Part shown: in pieces, positions 42,059-47,834 of the stretch | Numbering within the stretch: the stretch's first letter is position 1 | Layout: every line of letters starts with the position of its first letter | NCBI GenBank assembly: GCA_015060455.1 | Contig: SUYM01000022.1 | Span: forward strand, 1-47,834 | Source: Bacteroidales bacterium | GTDB lineage: Bacteria; Bacteroidota; Bacteroidia; Bacteroidales; UBA932 | Direction: 5' to 3' | DNA length: 47,834 nucleotides | Made by a program: the position numbers and the translations under genes | The notes under the pieces: generated by a model | Seen by the model: only the letters and a program-made list of their open reading frames with translations | Told to the model about the DNA's origin: nothing | Databases searched by the model: none

Positions 42059-44371
42059 ATGAAAAGAATATTTATATATGTATTGATTGCCGCGGGCCTG
42101 TTTTCCGGCTGCAGCATGGAGGGGATATTTGCTCCTATACAGACTCTTGAAGTGGACTGTGAAGAACTTCTGGCACCAGCGATAGGTGCAAGCTATTCAA
42201 TATCAGTCAACAGTAACACATCATGGAAGGCAGAACTGACATCGGATGGATGGATTTCATGTGATGTGGAAGATTTTGTGGGTTCCAGGTCATTGAATGT
42301 GGTCTTTCGTGAAAATGAAGGTGAGGCGCGCAACTGTGACCTTGTGCTGTCTTTGGCAGACGGAAGCATAACGCGTCGTGTGAACCTTCGCCAGGGAGCC
42401 AGAACAGAGGAGGGACAGATAACCATAGCCCAGCTGCGTGACAAAGAAAAAGATGCTGACGGTGGAGAATACAAATTTTCAGGTCCGGCTTTGGTGAAGG
42501 GCTTTGTTACTACCGATCTGACAGACAAGAACTTCTATGAAGATTCATTTGCGATGCAGGATGGATTTTCGTCTGGAACTTCAGGTATAACAGTATGCTG
42601 TAAAGAAATGCTGCCTGATTTCCTGCGCGGTGACGAGGTAGAGATAGATCTGGATGGCGCTACGCTTAAACGAAATGAATACGGAGTGCTGACACTTTAC
42701 CCGGAAAAGTCACCTGTCAGGACTCCGACAAATAGAATAGATGTAAAGCCGATGCCTATCATGATGACATCCCTTGCATCCGGTGAGTATGAGTCAATGT
42801 TCGTGTCCGTATATAATCTGCAGCCGATAAAAGCGGATAACGGAGGAACTCTCGAAGGTGGTATTCATGTAGAAGACCAAAAAAGTGCGTCAGCCTTCGT
42901 TAAAGTATTCGAGGAGTCTCTTTTCAAGGAAGCGACTTGTCAGGGTGGAAGGGGAAGCGTTACAGGTATTGCCGGAAAGGCAGCGGAAGGAGAAAATGCT
43001 GCCGTTATCATACCGACAAAAGTTTCGGACCTTGCCTTCGAAGGAGTGCGTTTCGAAACTCTGACCGGTGGCGTCTCGAAGTTCCCATATATGCTGTCTC
43101 TTTTTTCATATAACGGAAAAAATGACACAGAAGTAACACCGGAATACATTAATTATGAGGTGATTCCATATAATTCAGGGACCAAGTTCATAGATGCTTA
43201 CTATTATGACAAAGACGAGGATACAGATGTGTCCCTGCATGTACATGCCGCCGGCAGAACTGAAAGCGAAGTCAGAAGTGAACTCTATTGGGGAAACAGC
43301 AAGGGATTCGACAGCGTACCTGCAAAATCCTTTGTGACAAGGCAGAGCGCTGCGGGTGAGTATCCCGGCGATTCTTATTATCTGCTTACAATGCCGTTGA
43401 AAAGTCATTTCATAGATGCCGGAGGCACTTTCAGCGTGGCTTTCTACATTTGGAATACCGACTGGGCTGTCAGGGATTGGAAGCTGGAGTATTCTCTGGA
43501 TATGCACAATTGGTATGGGTATGATGAGATTTCCGGGACGGGCGAAGGCGTGGTGGAATTGATGCCTGCCGGAAACTTTGCACTATACAATGTCAAGTTT
43601 ACTGCTCAGACAACGATTGATGAGTCGGATATCCTGTATATAAGGTTTTCACCATTCGGTAAGAGAGCGAGCAAAGGTGGTGCGTCGATTGCAACCGGTT
43701 GGGGCAGTGATGTAAGGCTTTCGGTGGGAATGCTGGTGTGCCCTCATGTCGAAAGGCGTTCTGATACAGAAATCCCCGCGAATGCGGTATGGTATAATAC
43801 ATTCGACTCGCTTACAGAGGGCTCCGATTATATGATGGGAAACAGGTTAGGTGTACTGGACAATCTTAACGGACCATTGATCGGTTTATGGAGTGAGACC
43901 CAGAAAAACGGAATGACGGGAACTAACGTTGCCATGCGCCCCGGCTATGCCCAGGTAGGATATGTGGAATATGCGACCGACGGCCTCAAAGTTATGTCGT
44001 ACAAGGGAACATTGCAGACTCCTTCCCTTGAAGTGGAAGGTGAATTCAATCTCAGTTTCAAGGCGATGACATTCCGGAGTTCCAGAGTAGGAAGGATTGA
44101 GATGCATGAAAGCATACCTGAAAAGGGTCCTGATGCACAAAGAATAGATATTGAGATAGCTGATGGAGGTAAGATTGTAGAACTTGATGGCAAGCGGATT
44201 GACGCCGTTTCTAAGCTGACAATCTTCGGGTTGCCATTCTCTGAGTTCAAGACATATAATATCAAGATTGAAGGGGCGACTAAGCAGACGAGTGTAATAT
44301 TCAAGAGTGCTGAGAATATAAAATTCACTCGCTGGTTTATAGATGACATCATAGTTACACAATCAATATGA
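42059..44371 (+). CDS. BACON-like / DUF5689 surface lipoprotein with repeat-family C-terminal domain
   Basis: 770 aa. Lipobox C18 (LIAAGLFSGC). Residues about 35-115 look like a BACON domain (SISVNSNTSWKAELTSDGWI). Residues about 120-330 fit DUF5689, an OB-like module (ITIAQLRDKEKDADGGEYKF, VTTDLTDKNFYEDSFAMQDG). The C-terminal ~430 residues from about 340 are homologous to those of the fimbrillin-like protein at 45479; both share GMTGT..RPGY.Q.G and end FTRWF.DDI. It has a place in the SusCD operon as a surface binding or accessory protein; no catalytic residues recognised. Its stop overlaps the EEP ATG as ATGA. Confidence 0.85.
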   Translation: MKRIFIYVLIAAGLFSGCSMEGIFAPIQTLEVDCEELLAPAIGASYSISVNSNTSWKAELTSDGWISCDVEDFVGSRSLNVVFRENEGEARNCDLVLSLADGSITRRVNLRQGARTEEGQITIAQLRDKEKDADGGEYKFSGPALVKGFVTTDLTDKNFYEDSFAMQDGFSSGTSGITVCCKEMLPDFLRGDEVEIDLDGATLKRNEYGVLTLYPEKSPVRTPTNRIDVKPMPIMMTSLASGEYESMFVSVYNLQPIKADNGGTLEGGIHVEDQKSASAFVKVFEESLFKEATCQGGRGSVTGIAGKAAEGENAAVIIPTKVSDLAFEGVRFETLTGGVSKFPYMLSLFSYNGKNDTEVTPEYINYEVIPYNSGTKFIDAYYYDKDEDTDVSLHVHAAGRTESEVRSELYWGNSKGFDSVPAKSFVTRQSAAGEYPGDSYYLLTMPLKSHFIDAGGTFSVAFYIWNTDWAVRDWKLEYSLDMHNWYGYDEISGTGEGVVELMPAGNFALYNVKFTAQTTIDESDILYIRFSPFGKRASKGGASIATGWGSDVRLSVGMLVCPHVERRSDTEIPANAVWYNTFDSLTEGSDYMMGNRLGVLDNLNGPLIGLWSETQKNGMTGTNVAMRPGYAQVGYVEYATDGLKVMSYKGTLQTPSLEVEGEFNLSFKAMTFRSSRVGRIEMHESIPEKGPDAQRIDIEIADGGKIVELDGKRIDAVSKLTIFGLPFSEFKTYNIKIEGATKQTSVIFKSAENIKFTRWFIDDIIVTQSI

Positions 44372-45453
44372 AACCGAACATGAAAAGATTTATATATATG
44401 TTTTTATGTCTTCTGGCCGCTATCTCCTGTGGTCAGAAGGCGGATAACCTGGGATTTGTTTCGGGAATGGGTGACGGTACGCTTGCCCCGGACCAGAATT
44501 CGTCCGGACCTCAGGCTCCCGATGAAATCCTTCCTAATCAGGTAAAGGTCATTTCATTCAATGTAAGGGTCGGAACTCAAGACGGAACTGATCCTCAGGA
44601 CTGGCCTGCACGACGTAAATCCGTGAAACCATTGCTTACTAAGGAAAATCCTACTGTTATCGGACTTCAGGAGGCTCTCAGCCATCAGTTGAACTATATC
44701 AGTGAAATGGAAGATTATGATTCATATGGACTTGGCCGTGATGATGGAAAACTGTCAGGAGCAGGAGAGATAATGGCGATCCTATGGAACAAGAAACAGG
44801 TCTCTTGCGAGAGGATGGGAACATTCTGGCTTTCTGCCACTCCGGATCAAGTCTCCAAGGGATGGGATGCCGGATATATGAGAACCGCGACATGGGGTGA
44901 GTTTACGGTATTGGCAACAGGCCTGAAGTTCTTCTTTCTCAATACGCATGTGGATAATGAAGGAGCCCAGGCAAAGATCGAGTCGATCAAACTTATAAAA
45001 AGGAAGATTGAAGAACTCAATCCTGACGGATATCCTGTGATCATTACCGGAGACTTCAATGCAGGACTTGAACATGAAATGTTTGACCCTTTTAAAGAGG
45101 AAGAGTGGCTCTATGATGCCAGGTCGACAGCTCCGGTTTCCGATACGAGGGCAACCTATCACGGATTCGGAAACTATAATTCCAAGATCGACCATATATT
45201 CTACAACGGGTTTGATCCCCTGGAGTACAGGACTGTAAACAAGACATACGAAGGCGTAATGTTCATTTCAGACCATTATCCTATTGCCGCACTCTTTGAG
45301 TTGACCAAGTCTGCCGATCCGGATGCGCCTAAGGTTCCTGGAGACTATGGTGACATGACAGAGGAGGACCTTCCTCTTGATGATAACAATGAAACACCTC
45401 AAACAGGTGCGGGCTATGGTGATATGACCGAAGAGGCATACCCTCTTGAATAA
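44368..45453 (+). CDS. Endonuclease/exonuclease/phosphatase (EEP) family lipoprotein
   Basis: 361 aa with lipobox C21 (CLLAAISC). All EEP catalytic motifs are present: VISFNVRVG (Asn), VIGLQEAL (metal-binding Glu), FFLNTHVDNEG (His/Asp), VIITGDFNAG (Asp/Asn), SKIDHIFY and ISDHYPIAALF (Asp-His). The family cleaves phosphodiester or phosphomonoester bonds in DNA, RNA, sphingomyelin or inositol phosphates with Mg2+. The C-terminal tail repeats an acidic motif: GDYGDMTEEDLPLDD and GYGDMTEEAYPLE. The ATG at 44368 overlaps the previous stop; an alternative ATG at 44380 gives the same lipoprotein signal. Confidence 0.9.
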   Translation: MKPNMKRFIYMFLCLLAAISCGQKADNLGFVSGMGDGTLAPDQNSSGPQAPDEILPNQVKVISFNVRVGTQDGTDPQDWPARRKSVKPLLTKENPTVIGLQEALSHQLNYISEMEDYDSYGLGRDDGKLSGAGEIMAILWNKKQVSCERMGTFWLSATPDQVSKGWDAGYMRTATWGEFTVLATGLKFFFLNTHVDNEGAQAKIESIKLIKRKIEELNPDGYPVIITGDFNAGLEHEMFDPFKEEEWLYDARSTAPVSDTRATYHGFGNYNSKIDHIFYNGFDPLEYRTVNKTYEGVMFISDHYPIAALFELTKSADPDAPKVPGDYGDMTEEDLPLDDNNETPQTGAGYGDMTEEAYPLE

Positions 45454-45478
45454 CGTTAATATGGAAAAACCGATATAT

Positions 45479-47569
45479 ATGAAGACTATAAGGATTTCAA
45501 TCTATGTTTTGATGCTTCTGATGGGAGTGTCATGCATGAAGGCGGAACAGGAGATCGCTGCTCCTGCCGCCGACGATACAGATGCGCTTTCTTTCAAGGC
45601 TCTTGGCAGTCATGTTGAGAGCAAGGTCTCTCTCAAGGATGGTACTTCAGTCCATTGGACCGAAGGCGATCTGGTGGCAGTAGCCGATGGAAGTGGATAT
45701 TTCTATAAGTTTGCTTCTCTGGAAAATGGAGCAAACGTTACTTTCCGCTATCAGTCAGATGGGGCAGAATTGTGTATGTTCAATAAATCCGCTGATGCGT
45801 ACCTGATGACTTATCCTTGGGCTCCATCACTTGCAATAGATGTGGCCGAAGGTGTTGTGACATCAAGTCTGCCGGCAGTCCAGAATGCAGTCAAAGGAAA
45901 CTTTGAGGGTGCTTATGCCGTAGCTGTTGCATCCGGGTCAGATATTGAGGCACCTTTTGCATTCAAATGTGCCGTTTCTATGCTCAAGATTGAAATCCCG
46001 GAAGATTTGAACTGCAAGATTGCAGAACTTGTTGTCAAAGGCAATGGAGAGGAGGAACTGGCGGGAGATCTTAAGATATCAAGCACTGAGGGTGGACTTG
46101 TGACAACCTTGGGAAACCGCAAGTACCGGGAGGTAAGGCTGGTTCCTGAGACAGGAACTTTCGAGGCCGGTACATATTATGTCGCTATCGCTCCTGTCAC
46201 TGTGTCAAGGGGAATAAGAGTCGTGGCTGTTTCCAAAGATAACTTCGATGAATTCCAGATCAGCACATCACCTGAACCAAAGACCTTTGAACCTGGAGTG
46301 ATATACGATCTTGGTATCTTGGATGCGAAAAGGATAGAATTTGAAAATGGTGGTGTCGGAAGGCTTCCTTATGTGTTCTCGTTCTTTGCGGAAACCGGAG
46401 ATAGTAATACGCCTAAATATGTAAGTACTCCAAAAGTGGAAGGCGCTGGAGCAAAACTGCCGTTGACAGATGCAACGACAGGAGCCGTGTTTGATGCCAA
46501 GACTACAGGTAAGACAACTGTATATTGGTCTAACAAGTGGTATGGTCATGATAACATACTTGGTCAGTATTTTACAACCAAAGAATCTGCAGGTGATCAG
46601 CATAAGGATTCATATTTCATGCTCAGTGCTCCTTTGAGAATGTTTCTGCCGAAGACTTTCAGAGTATCTTTTGGATTTTTTGTAGATGCTGCTAAACCGG
46701 AACCAATAAAGGACTGGAAACTTGAGTATTCGAAGGATAAGGTCACTTGGTATGAGGGAGCTGCTTTTGAATTCCCTAAAATTCTGAAATATTATTCTGC
46801 CGAAATTACCTCTGAAGTAGACTTCTCGCCAAATGAAACTCTATATTTAAGATGGATTCCTGTTGGAAATTTGAACTGGAATGGCGGGCAGACTACTGGT
46901 ATGGAGAATGATACACGAGTACATTTTGCAAGTGGTGTTGTCATTTCTGATGTGGTTTCTCCTGAATCAGACCTGTCAGGCAATGTGTATGCAGAAGATT
47001 TCGATCACATCAATGGTGGTGTGGATTATCGTCATGCAGGTCAGGAAAACGGAATAGAGAAACTGGGACTTCTCGGCGAATTGTATGGCGCTGACATCAA
47101 TAGCTGGACAGAAGATCAGAAGAAGGGCATGACCGGAACAAGAGTCGTAGAGCGTCCGGGGTATGTTCAGATTGGTTTTGCCACCTATGCAGATGACAAC
47201 AGAAATAGTGGAGGAACAAATCAGGTCGGCTCGCTTGTGACGCCGGAATTGACAAAAGCTTTCGGAACTGTCAACCTTTCATTCAAAGCTATGTGCTACC
47301 GTTCTCCGTTCACAGGTAGAGCAAAAATGTCTGCAAAAGCCCAGGAAGATATCACAGATATCGTGGTGAATATCAAGGGTGCGGGCTCATTCAAAGAATC
47401 CTCCTCCGTCACTTCGATGACTCTTAAGGATATTTCAACAAACAAGTTCGACACAAGGACCTTGACGATCCACAATACAGATGCAACCACTCGAATCGAA
47501 TTTACCAGCAATGCCGTTGCAGGAAAGTTCACCCGCTGGTTCCTTGATGATATCTGTATATCCAAATGA
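45479..47569 (+). CDS. Fimbrillin-like surface lipoprotein sharing its C-terminal domain with the DUF5689 protein
   Basis: 696 aa from ATG 45479, giving lipobox C19 (YVLMLLMGVSC). An ATG at 45461 or TTG at 45446 would only lengthen the N-region. Residues about 30-280 resemble the fimbrillin/FimA-anchor type: HWTEGDLVAVADGSGYFYKF, then DAYLMTYPW, and PGVIYDLGILDA. From about residue 291 the protein is homologous to the C-terminal part of the 42059-44371 product (RLPYVFSFF, WKLEYSKD, GMTGTRVVERPGYVQIGF, FTRWFLDDICISK). It is likely a surface binding protein. It is the last full-length lipoprotein gene visible in the operon. Confidence 0.83.
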   Translation: MKTIRISIYVLMLLMGVSCMKAEQEIAAPAADDTDALSFKALGSHVESKVSLKDGTSVHWTEGDLVAVADGSGYFYKFASLENGANVTFRYQSDGAELCMFNKSADAYLMTYPWAPSLAIDVAEGVVTSSLPAVQNAVKGNFEGAYAVAVASGSDIEAPFAFKCAVSMLKIEIPEDLNCKIAELVVKGNGEEELAGDLKISSTEGGLVTTLGNRKYREVRLVPETGTFEAGTYYVAIAPVTVSRGIRVVAVSKDNFDEFQISTSPEPKTFEPGVIYDLGILDAKRIEFENGGVGRLPYVFSFFAETGDSNTPKYVSTPKVEGAGAKLPLTDATTGAVFDAKTTGKTTVYWSNKWYGHDNILGQYFTTKESAGDQHKDSYFMLSAPLRMFLPKTFRVSFGFFVDAAKPEPIKDWKLEYSKDKVTWYEGAAFEFPKILKYYSAEITSEVDFSPNETLYLRWIPVGNLNWNGGQTTGMENDTRVHFASGVVISDVVSPESDLSGNVYAEDFDHINGGVDYRHAGQENGIEKLGLLGELYGADINSWTEDQKKGMTGTRVVERPGYVQIGFATYADDNRNSGGTNQVGSLVTPELTKAFGTVNLSFKAMCYRSPFTGRAKMSAKAQEDITDIVVNIKGAGSFKESSSVTSMTLKDISTNKFDTRTLTIHNTDATTRIEFTSNAVAGKFTRWFLDDICISK

Positions 47570-47587
47570 AACAACTAATTTAAACCG

Positions 47588-47752
47588 ATGAATATGAACA
47601 CAAAAGACAACAAGACCTGCCTCCTTGTGAGCAGGCGCGGGTATGAGACTCCGGTTTCACGTCCCGTAACATTTACAACGGAAGGTGTGTTATGCACCAG
47701 TCTGCCGGGTACTTCGGTAGAAAATTATCAGGAACAGGAATTTGAATGGTAA
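47588..47752 (+). CDS. 54-aa unrecognised small protein
   Basis: Open frame from ATG 47588 to TAA 47750-47752 that reads MNMNTKDNKTCLLVSRRGYE, then TPVSRPVTFTTEGVLCTS and a tail SVENYQEQEFEW. No signal peptide, no transmembrane segment. It has 18 bases to the upstream gene, and its stop merges with a strong SD (TAAAGGAGGAA) for the next lipoprotein, which supports it being translated. I have a general impression of short proteins with a tyrosine/proline start, a G-x-L-C-x-S middle and an acidic aromatic end beside Bacteroidales surface lipoproteins, but cannot name a family. Confidence 0.65.
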   Translation: MNMNTKDNKTCLLVSRRGYETPVSRPVTFTTEGVLCTSLPGTSVENYQEQEFEW

Positions 47753-47765
47753 AGGAGGAAAAGTC

Positions 47766-47834
47766 ATGAAGAAATTTACAATTTTTACAGCAGCCCTTGC
47801 ACTTCTTGCAACGGTTTCATGTATGAAGGAGACT
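47766..47834 (+). CDS. Lipoprotein, truncated by the window end
   Basis: Only the first 23 residues are present: MKKFTIFTAALALLATVSC followed by MKET. This is a complete lipoprotein signal with lipobox C19. The ATG is preceded by AAAGGAGGAA with six bases spacing. The C-M-K-E start resembles that of the fimbrillin-like protein at 45479 (C-M-K-A-E), so it may be another fimbrillin-like or binding lipoprotein of the operon. Confidence 0.8.
   Translation, partial: MKKFTIFTAALALLATVSCMKET

Overview
The window comes from a chromosome of the Bacteroidales, most likely a gut commensal. Four things point there: promoters of the Bacteroidetes form TTG-N18/19-TAnnTTTG, a SusC/SusD pair with lipoprotein partners, DUF5689, BACON-like and fimbrillin-like proteins, and few Shine-Dalgarno sites. 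No genus can be named from the sequence alone.

Layout. (1) 43-2118, minus strand: an ancient tRNA-tuf operon in the order Thr(UGU)-Tyr-Gly-Thr(GGU)-tuf-Trp, the order seen in E. coli around tufB, with two unusually long, repeat-bearing spacers. (2) 2139-2850: a repeat island with a 51-bp tandem palindromic array between 27-bp direct repeats. (3) 2819-16410: dxs and a tandem pair of MFS transporters, divergently transcribed from interlocking promoters. A minus-strand run of housekeeping genes follows: a GlcNAc-kinase-like gene, purA, ssb, aroE, a SPOUT rRNA methylase, a PEGA-repeat envelope protein and an LPP20-like exported protein. (4) 16574-25122 and 25333-29571, plus strand: a decayed small lipoprotein, xseA/xseB, then a glycogen cluster of branching enzyme, debranching enzyme, GT4, GH57 and a GT3-GT35 synthase/phosphorylase fusion. 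(5) 29562-32465: ribF, greA, a HIT protein and a TlpA-like lipoprotein. (6) 32466-33283: a second repeat island and tRNA-Ser. (7) 33284 to the end: a LacI regulator diverging from a SusC/SusD locus. That locus holds a GpsA-like dehydrogenase, a sialate O-acetylesterase-like SGNH hydrolase, SusC, SusD, a DUF5689 lipoprotein, an endonuclease/exonuclease/phosphatase (EEP) lipoprotein, a fimbrillin-like lipoprotein, a 54-aa unknown protein and a truncated lipoprotein.

How the genes work together. The glycogen genes encode a near-complete cycle of chain growth, branching, debranching and phosphorolysis. The synthase is of the GT3 (eukaryote/UDP-glucose) type, and no glgC is present. The LacI/SusCD locus looks like a surface uptake system in which LacI binds a 20-bp palindrome just after the promoter. 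The mix of an EEP enzyme, DUF5689, an acetylesterase and a glycerol-3-phosphate dehydrogenase homologue suggests a phosphodiester-containing substrate (nucleic acid, glycerophosphodiester or phosphorylated glycan), but this is inference.

The most unusual structure is in the repeats. A dispersed family with ends AGAT... and ...ATGACA sits at five gene ends. Each locus has its own form, three with tandem periods of 21, 26 or 28 bp. The family supplies the last codons of dxs and xseA and the TAG stop codons of glgB and the GH57 gene. A second, modular palindromic family occurs twice, about 30 kb apart, with its modules in permuted order.
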